From: Pedobacter sp.
GTDB taxonomy: Bacteria; Bacteroidota; Bacteroidia; Sphingobacteriales; Sphingobacteriaceae
NCBI GenBank assembly: GCA_030149995.1
Contig: JASLGV010000172.1
Coordinates: 1-5,108 of the forward strand
Reading direction: 5' to 3'
Length of the DNA: 5,108 nucleotides
Position numbers and translations under genes: made by a program. The notes under the pieces are model-generated. The model was not told where the DNA came from and did no database searches. It saw nothing but the letters and a program-made list of their open reading frames with translations. Shown here one piece after another: positions 1 through 5,108 of the stretch (position 1 is its first letter; each line of letters starts with the position of its first letter).

Positions 1-1102
1 CAATTGCGGACAAGCGCAAACGGGTACGGCTATTATTACCGTAAAAACATTACCAACAGCTTCTATTGCCGGTAATGCTGCTACTTCTGTTAACGCAACC
101 AGCCCGGTAATTACTTTTACCGGTTCAAACGGAACGGCACCTTATACATTTACCTATAACGTAAATGGTGGTACCAACCAAACCATTACCAGCACGAACA
201 ATACCGCAACCGTTTCGGTTCCAACCAACGCAGCCGGTACCTTCACCTATAACCTGGTAAACGTAAACGATGCAAATTGCAGTCAGCCACAAACGGGTTC
301 TGCAACGGTATTGGTGCGTCCGTTGGCAACAGCAACCATTTCGGGTACACAAGCTGTTTGTGTATCGGGTACAGCGCCTGTTATTACCTTTGTAGCTACA
401 GGCGGTACAGCACCTTATACTTTTACCTATAGTATAAATGGCGCAGCCACCAGAACGCTTATAACCAATGGAAATACAGCGACAATAAGTGCAGCTGTAA
501 ATACGGCAGGCACATTTGTGTATCGCCTGATCAGCGTAGCCGATGCTTATGCAAGCCAGCCGCAAACAGGTTCGGCAACCATTACCGTAACACCTTTGCC
601 AGTGGTAACCATCAACAGCAGCCGGAATACGTCTGTTTCTAAAGGTGATGCACTGGTGTTAACCGCTACAGGTGGCGTACAATACAGCTGGACCGGTGCA
701 GACATTCAGTCCGGACAGCAAACAGCGGCCATTACCATCAGACCTAAACAAAGCGGAACTTACAAAGTAGTGGTTTCCAATGTAAATGGCTGTACCAGCG
801 AGCAAAGCATCTATGTTACTGTAACAGACGATTATAAACTCGAAGCCAGTACCGTTCTTACACCAAACGGTGATGGTATTAACGATAAATTTATAATCAA
901 AAACATCGATTACTACCCAAAAAATACACTAAAAATCTTTGATAAAGCAGGTCGGATTTTATATACCAAAGCCGGCTACAACAATGAGTGGGATGGTACA
1001 GAAAATGGTACTCCGCTTTCTGAAGGAACTTATTACTACATCCTTGATATGGGTAATGGCATTGGTAATTTCAAAGGATTCATCAACATTATAAGAGACT
1101 AA
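1..1102 (+). CDS. Secreted Ig-like repeat surface protein with T9SS type-B (gliding-motility-associated) C-terminal domain, 5'-partial
   Basis: The reading frame is open from base 2 to a TAA at 1100-1102, giving 366 residues that run off the left edge, so the true start is outside. A TTG at 311 could be taken as a start, but it lies inside a repeat (a Leu in ATVLVRPL) and is not one. In order the protein shows the tail of one Ig-like repeat (residues 1-18), two full 91-residue repeats (19-109 and 110-200) with the core GTAPYTFTY and AGTF.Y, a divergent Ig/PKD-like domain (about 201-276), and a CHU_C/TIGR04131-type sorting domain (about 279-366) with LTPNGDGINDKF and the ending GFINIIRD. In this family the C-terminal domain directs export across the outer membrane by the type IX system, and the repeats form a stalk. 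An adhesin-like or SprB-like role is inferred; the ligand is unknown. The PorP/SprF gene 11 bp downstream fits as its partner. Confidence 0.93.
   Translation, partial: NCGQAQTGTAIITVKTLPTASIAGNAATSVNATSPVITFTGSNGTAPYTFTYNVNGGTNQTITSTNNTATVSVPTNAAGTFTYNLVNVNDANCSQPQTGSATVLVRPLATATISGTQAVCVSGTAPVITFVATGGTAPYTFTYSINGAATRTLITNGNTATISAAVNTAGTFVYRLISVADAYASQPQTGSATITVTPLPVVTINSSRNTSVSKGDALVLTATGGVQYSWTGADIQSGQQTAAITIRPKQSGTYKVVVSNVNGCTSEQSIYVTVTDDYKLEASTVLTPNGDGINDKFIIKNIDYYPKNTLKIFDKAGRILYTKAGYNNEWDGTENGTPLSEGTYYYILDMGNGIGNFKGFINIIRD
56..601 (+). repeat. Two tandem 273-bp (91-codon) Ig-like domain repeats
   Basis: Unit 1 spans about 56-328 and unit 2 about 329-601. They align without gaps at a period of exactly 91 codons. 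Matching landmarks are the GTAPYTFTY core (codons starting at 131 and 404), the AGTF.Y strand, the SQPQTGSAT strand and the closing PL[AP] linker. A third copy is visible only as its tail (QTGTAIITV) at the left edge, so more units probably lie upstream. The DNA is also recognisably similar but has many synonymous and replacement differences, so these are old domain duplications, not a recent tandem expansion. A Cys expected at each end of the domain is present only once per unit: in unit 1 only near its end (residue 93), in unit 2 only near its start (residue 120). Confidence 0.9.
836..1099 (+). other. Type-B T9SS C-terminal sorting domain (coding segment)
   Basis: This is the last roughly 88 codons of the surface-protein gene. 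Hallmarks are LTPNGDGINDKF, an Asp/Asn-rich loop following the first strand, the LKIFDKAGRILY strand pair, the EWDGT turn, the LSEGTYYYIL strand and the terminal FKGFINIIRD. This matches the gliding-motility-associated C-terminal domain family (TIGR04131/PF13585) known from SprB-like proteins of Flavobacterium. Unlike type-A domains, it generally requires a cognate SprF-like protein, which is encoded immediately downstream here. Confidence 0.93.
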
Positions 1103-1113
1103 TTTAGAGAGAC

Positions 1114-2034
1114 ATGAAAGTAATTAAAAATAACATCGCGAAGATTAGTCAGACTGCTTTCTTATTGGCCACTTCCCTGTTTTTGACCAATATAGCAAAA
1201 GCGCAGATACTTCCTTTGAATTCGCAATATTTTCAAAACCGGTACGTAATCAATCCATCTATGGCCGGTATTGAAGAAGGACTTAACATTAACGGAAGTT
1301 TACGCAAGCAATGGTCCAACATTCCGGGTGCGCCACTTACCCAAAATCTCACCATAGATCAGCAGGTAAATAAAGTTGGCTGGGGGGTAAATTTCTACAA
1401 CGAAAAAGCAGGTGGTATACAGCGTACAAAGGCAGTCGGTACATTTGCCTACCACCTGCCTTTAAACAACGACGATCAGCAACTTAATTTTGGGGTTTCT
1501 TTTGGTGCAAGCCAGGATAAAATCGACTTAAGCAGCATTAGAAACAGCGACCTGAACGATCCGTCTATTGCCCGTTTTAATGACAGAGGTTATTATTTTG
1601 ATGGCGATTTTGGTATCTCTTATACTTCGAAGGGATTAAATGTAGAAGGTGCCATTCCAAATATGCGTTCCGTATTCAGAAAAGACGATCTGAATTTTGC
1701 CAACAAGCCTGTTTTTTACTCGGCTGTTAGCTATAAGATTCCGGTCGAGTCTGGAGAAAATGGCATCAGCATCGAACCCAAAGGTGTATTTAGAGGTATT
1801 AAAAATTATGATAACCTATGGGATGCGGGGGTAAACGCAAATTTTGCAAATGATAAATTATACCTGATGGCTATGTACCACAGCACCAAAAATGCAACAG
1901 TTGGTTTTGGTGTAAATTACAAATCTACCCTGTATTTCATGGCTTATTACAATACAGCCACCTCTGCCATTAGTGGTTATACAGATGGAGATTTTGAAAT
2001 TAACATCCGCTTAAACATCGGTAAAAAACGTTAA
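1114..2034 (+). CDS. PorP/SprF family type IX secretion-associated outer-membrane protein
   Basis: The product has 306 residues, a usual size for the family. The N-terminus is a signal peptide: Lys-rich start, hydrophobic run (about residues 14-27) and an AKA/Q cleavage site after residue 30. Directly after it comes the family signature, YFQNRYVINPSMAG at about 39-52. The rest is rich in alternating polar and aromatic beta strands with Gly turns, as expected for an outer-membrane barrel (for example WGVNFYNEKAGG and VGFGVNYKSTLYFMAYYN). SprF-like proteins help type-B cargo reach the cell surface. The gene lies 11 bp after the stop of such a cargo gene and is probably cotranscribed with it. 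The ATG follows a purine-rich AGAGAGAC, and the signal peptide begins right there, which supports this start. The protein ends in GKKR rather than in the terminal aromatic residue common in barrels. Which member of the family it is cannot be told, so no symbol is given. Confidence 0.93.
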   Translation: MKVIKNNIAKISQTAFLLATSLFLTNIAKAQILPLNSQYFQNRYVINPSMAGIEEGLNINGSLRKQWSNIPGAPLTQNLTIDQQVNKVGWGVNFYNEKAGGIQRTKAVGTFAYHLPLNNDDQQLNFGVSFGASQDKIDLSSIRNSDLNDPSIARFNDRGYYFDGDFGISYTSKGLNVEGAIPNMRSVFRKDDLNFANKPVFYSAVSYKIPVESGENGISIEPKGVFRGIKNYDNLWDAGVNANFANDKLYLMAMYHSTKNATVGFGVNYKSTLYFMAYYNTATSAISGYTDGDFEINIRLNIGKKR

Positions 2035-2077
2035 CCGGTAAAGGGCAGGAATTAAATTTAAATTCCAAACCATTCAG

Positions 2078-2131
2078 AACCGCAGATGAAAGGATCCATG
2101 AAAGGTCCGGACATCTGCGGTTTCTTTTTTT
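2078..2131 (+). terminator. Intrinsic terminator after the surface protein-porP/sprF unit
   Basis: An 11-bp perfect stem pairs 2078-2088 (AACCGCAGATG) with 2112-2122 (CATCTGCGGTT). It is followed by a T-rich run to 2131 interrupted by one C. Within the loop a second 5-bp helix (2092-2096 with 2104-2108, one G-T pair) can stack after a 3x3 internal loop, leaving a 7-nt apex. It begins 43 bp after the porP/sprF-like stop codon and ends 43 bp before the nhaA start, so it should separate the two transcripts. On the opposite strand there is no T-tract, so it acts in one direction only. Confidence 0.85.
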
Positions 2132-2174
2132 AAGCTATGCCCACCTCCCCTTTCTTTTTCTTAATTTTACCCTT
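2132..2174 (+). other. Short pyrimidine-rich leader of nhaA, no clear promoter or ribosome-binding site
   Basis: These 43 bases between the terminator T-tract and the nhaA ATG are dominated by C and T. There is no purine-rich Shine-Dalgarno-like stretch before the ATG. A TAATTTTA at 2162-2169 resembles the Bacteroidota -7 element (TAnnTTTG) but sits only 5 nt before the ATG and has no TTG about 20 nt upstream. Either the promoter overlaps the terminator hairpin, or nhaA is expressed by read-through or from an unusually short leader. No operator can be identified. Confidence 0.35.
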
Positions 2175-3341
2175 ATGGCTAAATCCATTAATATAGAAAT
2201 CTTTAAACGCTTTTTCCGTTCGGGCCAAATTAGTGGCATGCTGCTTTTAATCTGCCTGGTTATATCTTTACTCATCGCCAACACAAATTTAAAAGATGGT
2301 TTCGCTGCTTTTTTAGAGACCAGTCTTGGTTTTGGCCCGGTAAAATACAGCTTGCTTGCCTGGATTAATGATGCCCTGATGGCCATTTTTTTCCTCCTGG
2401 TTGGCCTGGAAATTAAACGCGAATTGGTAAACGGTGAGCTATCTTCTGTAAAAACAGCCTCATTGCCTGTTGTTGCCGCCATAGGCGGTATGATCTTGCC
2501 TGCGGGCATCTATACCCTGTTTAACCAGGGTGAGCCTACTGCAACCGGATGGGGCATTCCCATGGCTACAGATATTGCTTTCGCCCTGGCCATTATTGCC
2601 ATGCTTGGAAAAAGAGTGCCACCTGGTTTAAAAATATTCCTGGCCGCACTGGCCATTGTTGATGATTTGGGCGCCATCCTGGTTATTGCCATTTTTTATA
2701 CCAATCAAATCCATTTCGACTATTTGTTAATGGCTGCCGGCATCTTATTTGTCTTATTCCTGATGAACTATTTTGGCGTAAGACGTCTAATATTTTACCT
2801 GATACCGGGCGTATTTTTGTGGTATACCATACACCACTCCGGTATTCATGCAACCATTGCAGGGGTTTTACTGGCCTTTACCATTCCCACCACCAAAAAC
2901 AATTCTTCCTCTCCTTTAGAAAAATTAGAACACTTGCTTACCTTTCCGGTTAATTATTTAATTATGCCGGTCTTTGCGCTGGCCAATACCAACATCACCT
3001 TCAGAAAGGAAATGCTGGCAGGGCTTTTATCGCCTTTAGGTTTGGGGATTATTGCCGGTTTGTTTATTGGAAAAACAATCGGGGTTACATTTTTCAGCTG
3101 GCTTGCTGTAAAATTGAAGTGGGCAAGTTTACCCAACAGTGTAAACTGGTACCATGTTTTAGGATTGGGTATGCTGGCTGGTATTGGCTTTACCATGTCT
3201 ATCTTTATTTCCCTGCTTTCTTTTACCAACGAACAGCATATTTCAGAAGCAAAATTTGCCATCCTCACCGCTTCGGTTTTATCCGGGCTGATTGGTTTTT
3301 TCTTTCTCAAATCATTGAAAACAAAAAAAGAACATATTTAA
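2175..3341 (+). CDS. nhaA: NhaA family Na+/H+ antiporter
   Basis: This inner-membrane antiporter expels Na+ (or Li+) in exchange for protons and serves salt and pH homeostasis. The product has 388 residues, the same length as E. coli NhaA, and is made of about 12 hydrophobic segments. The family signature ALAIVDDLGAILV carries the ion-binding pair Asp163-Asp164. Asp133 lies in MATDIAFALAI, Lys300 in FIGKTIG, His225 in the HHSGIHATIAG segment and Gly338 in LAGIGFTMSIF, all at the same numbers as in E. coli. WINDALMAIFFLLVGLEIKREL (here split: WINDALMAIFF, then LLVGLEIKREL, residues 63-84) is also typical. The start is supported by the family-like N-terminus (IFKRFFRSGQISG before the first membrane helix), since a later Met at residue 22 would cut into that helix. 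It is a single-gene unit, set off by a terminator upstream and converging with the efflux operon downstream. Nothing appears missing or broken. Confidence 0.97.
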   Translation: MAKSINIEIFKRFFRSGQISGMLLLICLVISLLIANTNLKDGFAAFLETSLGFGPVKYSLLAWINDALMAIFFLLVGLEIKRELVNGELSSVKTASLPVVAAIGGMILPAGIYTLFNQGEPTATGWGIPMATDIAFALAIIAMLGKRVPPGLKIFLAALAIVDDLGAILVIAIFYTNQIHFDYLLMAAGILFVLFLMNYFGVRRLIFYLIPGVFLWYTIHHSGIHATIAGVLLAFTIPTTKNNSSSPLEKLEHLLTFPVNYLIMPVFALANTNITFRKEMLAGLLSPLGLGIIAGLFIGKTIGVTFFSWLAVKLKWASLPNSVNWYHVLGLGMLAGIGFTMSIFISLLSFTNEQHISEAKFAILTASVLSGLIGFFFLKSLKTKKEHI

Positions 3342-3390
3342 AACACATTCCTTTTTGAGGTATAGTCAGAGGCTAACATCTGATGCCACT

Positions 3391-3430
3391 AAAACAAAAA
3401 AGCACCTAAGGTTTAAATCTTAGGTGCTTT
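3391..3430 (-). terminator. Terminator between convergent nhaA and efflux operon, stronger on the minus strand
   Basis: A perfect 12-bp stem pairs 3399-3410 (AAAGCACCTAAG) with 3419-3430 (CTTAGGTGCTTT) around an 8-nt loop. Read on the minus strand, it is followed by TTTGTTTT (complement of 3398-3391), a good U-tract 20 bp after the outer-membrane channel gene's stop. Read on the plus strand, only the paired TTT followed by ATAAAG is available, so termination of nhaA transcripts here is possible but probably weaker. The remaining bases from 3342 to 3390 hold no gene or clear signal. Confidence 0.85.
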
Positions 3431-3449
3431 ATAAAGATGAACGTTTGGC

Positions 3450-4859
3450 TTATTGCCAGCCGCCACCCAATGCACGGTATAAACCTACAACCGCATTCAG
3501 CTGATCGGTTTTTATACGTGCCAGTTCAAGTTCACTCTGAAGGAGGTTACCCTGAGCTGTAATTACTTCCAGGTAATTAGCCATACCGCTTTTAAACAAA
3601 AGTCCGGCATTTTTAGATGCTTCCTGAAGCGCCTGTGCCCTTTTTTCAGCAATGGTGTACTGATCCTTTAGTTTTTCAACTCTTACCAGCTCGTCTGAAA
3701 CTTCCCCTACAGCATTTAAGACAGTCTGTCTGAATTCAATAACCGTTTTTTCACGGTCAATTTTAGCCAGTTCGTAGTTTGCTTTCAATTGTCCGCGCTG
3801 AAAAATTGGCTGTGTAAGGCCTCCCGAAACAACACCAAATAAAGAAGCAGGTACATTAAACCAGTTACTTGCTTTAAATGCATTAACACCGGCACTGGCA
3901 CTGATTACAAGCGATGGATATAAGCTCGCTTTTGCTACCCCTACTTTTCCATTGGCAACATCCAGTGCCCGTTCGGCCGATTTAATATCCGGCCGTCTGC
4001 TCAGGATTTTCGATGGTATACCTGCACTCAGGTTTGAAGGCAGACCAATGCTCTCCAGGCGGTTGCTGCGGCTAATCGATGCCGGAAGTGTACCAATCAG
4101 AATACTCAGGGCATTCTCCTGCAAAGTTAAATTTTGCTCCAGCTCCGGAATTAATTGTGCAGTGGATAATCTTTGTGCTGTTGCCTGTTGTACAGCCAAG
4201 GAAGTTACCTGCCCGGCATTATACTGCAAATTGATAATCTGCAAGGTACTATCGCTTAATTTCAGGTTTTTCCTGGCTATTTCCAGCTGGGCATCCATCA
4301 TTAAGAGCTTATAATAACCTTGTGCAATGTTTGCAACCAGGCGTGTCTGTACGGCTTTGCGAACTTCTTCTGTTTGAAGATAGCTGGCCAGCGAAGCTGC
4401 TTTCTGGCTGCGTATTTTACCCCATATATCGGCTTCCCAGGCTAAACCCAGATTGGCATTATAATCCTCAATGTGTTTGGAACCTGTAAACTGATTAATA
4501 CTTAGTCCGTTCAAACTGTTATCAGACGGGCGGTTTGAATTGGCGGTAATTCCAAGCTTTAGTTCGGGTAAATTCCCAAGTTTAGCCTGCTTAAACAATA
4601 CTTCGGCCGCATCGATATTTTTCAGCGCAATTTGCATATCGTAGTTCTTAACCAATGCCGTATCAATTAAACGTTTGATGGCCGGATCGGTAATAAACTT
4701 TGTTAAAGCCACATCTCCAATACTCGTGGTATCCTGGTTCAGCGCTGTTCTGAATTTATCTGGCTCCAGTCCGCTGGGCAATACGGCATCTTTAGAAACC
4801 AGACACCCGCTCCATACCAGGGCAAATAATGCCAGGCCCAATAAATTAAATCGTTTCAT
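3450..4859 (-). CDS. RND efflux system outer-membrane channel lipoprotein (NodT/TolC family)
   Basis: The product (469 residues, a normal length for the family) is the outer-membrane exit duct of a tripartite efflux pump, working with an RND permease and a membrane-fusion protein. A lipoprotein signal peptide is visible: MKRF, a hydrophobic run, then VWSGC with Cys19 as the likely lipidated residue. Trp at the -3 position is unusual for a lipobox. Two outer-membrane efflux (OEP, PF02321-type) repeats follow, roughly residues 55-255 and 285-465. They contain the family marks LGLAWEADIWGKIRS (about 137-151), LSRRPDIKSAERAL (about 286-299), AKASLYPSL (about 309-317) and the ending LYRALGGGW. The start overlaps the end of the upstream permease gene by 14 bp, showing that the two form one operon and are probably translationally coupled. 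The transported substrate cannot be told from the sequence. Confidence 0.95.
   Translation of the reverse strand: MKRFNLLGLALFALVWSGCLVSKDAVLPSGLEPDKFRTALNQDTTSIGDVALTKFITDPAIKRLIDTALVKNYDMQIALKNIDAAEVLFKQAKLGNLPELKLGITANSNRPSDNSLNGLSINQFTGSKHIEDYNANLGLAWEADIWGKIRSQKAASLASYLQTEEVRKAVQTRLVANIAQGYYKLLMMDAQLEIARKNLKLSDSTLQIINLQYNAGQVTSLAVQQATAQRLSTAQLIPELEQNLTLQENALSILIGTLPASISRSNRLESIGLPSNLSAGIPSKILSRRPDIKSAERALDVANGKVGVAKASLYPSLVISASAGVNAFKASNWFNVPASLFGVVSGGLTQPIFQRGQLKANYELAKIDREKTVIEFRQTVLNAVGEVSDELVRVEKLKDQYTIAEKRAQALQEASKNAGLLFKSGMANYLEVITAQGNLLQSELELARIKTDQLNAVVGLYRALGGGWQ
4846..4859 (-). other. 14-bp overlap between RND permease stop and outer-membrane channel start
   Basis: On the minus strand the channel gene's ATG (4859-4857) lies inside the last codons of the permease (Tyr-Glu-Thr-Ile), whose TAA is at 4848-4846, in a different frame. 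Upstream of the ATG there is only a modest A/G-rich stretch (AATAAAGTAG). Ribosomes finishing the permease would therefore arrive at the new start, which is the usual layout for coupled subunits of one complex. Confidence 0.9.
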
Positions 4860-5108
4860 ATACTACTTTATTAGCTGGTTTTTCCGGATGAATAACCAGA
4901 TCTGATTTTTTTGAAATTTTTTCCTGTAAGGATTGAAAAATGATGAAAAGAACCGGAATGATAAACAATCCCAAGATAACCCCCGATACCATACCTCCGG
5001 CAGCACCGATACTGATGGAGTGGTTACCTTGTGCCGAAGGACCGGTAGCGATACTCATCGGGAACAGGCCGAACACAAACGCCAGCGAGGTCATGATGAT
5101 AGGGCGCA
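4846..5108 (-). CDS. RND (AcrB/HAE1-type) efflux permease, C-terminal end only (5'-partial at window edge)
   Basis: This is the inner-membrane, proton-driven pump of a tripartite efflux system. Only the last 86 complete codons are present (from 5106), and the frame continues past the right edge, so the Met at 5094 is internal. The visible sequence matches the end of AcrB-like pumps. RPIIMTSLAFVFGLFP corresponds to the start of transmembrane helix 11, followed by an IATGPSAQGNHSIS loop. The helix-12 region follows with IGAAGGMVSGVILG and FIIPVLFIIF. After it comes a cytoplasmic tail of about 28 residues, rich in Lys and Glu (QEKISKKSD). A complete family member has about 1,000 or more residues, so more than 90 percent lies outside. 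A membrane-fusion gene is expected further upstream; this is inferred from common gene order in the family. Confidence 0.93.
   Translation of the reverse strand, partial: RPIIMTSLAFVFGLFPMSIATGPSAQGNHSISIGAAGGMVSGVILGLFIIPVLFIIFQSLQEKISKKSDLVIHPEKPANKVVYETI

Noticed and set aside
311..313. TTG as the start of the first gene
   Set aside because: The same frame is open to the left edge and encodes a preceding full repeat in register. The TTG codes an internal Leu.
125..565. A 146-codon minus-strand frame with an extremely Cys-rich translation
   Set aside because: It lies antisense to the Ig repeats. The Cys richness comes from reading the complement of the repeated Ala/Thr/Gly codons. There is no plausible start signal or family, and the plus-strand frame is clearly real.
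2053..2060. TAAATTTA as a possible -7 promoter element for nhaA
   Set aside because: There is no TTG-type -33 element at the right distance, and a transcript from here would pass through the strong terminator before reaching nhaA.
2135..3310. Three minus-strand frames (2135-2509, 2510-2692, 2954-3310) and a plus-strand frame (3119-3358) over nhaA
   Set aside because: All overlap the intact nhaA gene in other frames and show low-complexity, Lys/Ile-rich translations with no recognisable domain.
3364..3390. Small inverted repeat TCAGA/TCTGA (3366-3370 with 3379-3383) between the convergent genes
   Set aside because: The stem is only 5 bp with an 8-nt loop and no T-tract, which is not above chance for a short AT-rich spacer.
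3952..4905. Plus-strand frames at 3952-4314 and 4675-4905
   Set aside because: They are antisense to the efflux channel and permease genes, show no family features, and arise as shadows of those coding sequences.

Overview
The window comes from a member of the Bacteroidota, most likely the Sphingobacteriaceae (Pedobacter-like). The grounds are a type IX secretion (T9SS) type-B C-terminal sorting domain, a PorP/SprF-family partner gene directly behind it, moderate-to-low GC, and purine/A-rich gene leaders rather than strong Shine-Dalgarno sites. The genus is inferred; the phylum is well supported.

Layout. (1) Bases 1-1102, + strand: the 3' end of a large secreted, repeat-built surface protein. 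It has about two full Ig-like repeats of exactly 91 codons, a different Ig/PKD-like domain, and then the gliding-motility-type (CHU_C) sorting domain. (2) Bases 1114-2034, + strand, 11 bp downstream: a PorP/SprF-type outer-membrane protein, the expected dedicated partner of that surface protein. A strong terminator at 2078-2131 closes this unit. (3) Bases 2175-3341, + strand: a full-length NhaA Na+/H+ antiporter with all key residues in place. (4) Bases 3342-3449: a short convergent intergenic region holding a hairpin whose T-tract favours the minus strand. (5) Minus strand, read from the right edge: the C-terminal end of an RND (AcrB/HAE1-type) efflux permease (5108-4846), overlapping by 14 bp a NodT/TolC-type outer-membrane channel (4859-3450).

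The genes form three independent units. The surface protein and PorP/SprF pair concern export and display of an adhesin-like protein through the T9SS. NhaA handles sodium and pH homeostasis in the inner membrane. The RND permease and outer-membrane channel are the downstream half of a tripartite drug or metabolite efflux operon; the membrane-fusion gene is expected beyond the right edge.

I found no CRISPR array, RNA gene, insertion sequence, attachment site or evident new system. The most unusual points are complementary cysteine losses in the two adjacent Ig repeats, a duplicated 12-bp unit inside the terminator hairpin, and the very short space left for nhaA transcription and translation signals. 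No stretch longer than 140 bases lacks a gene.
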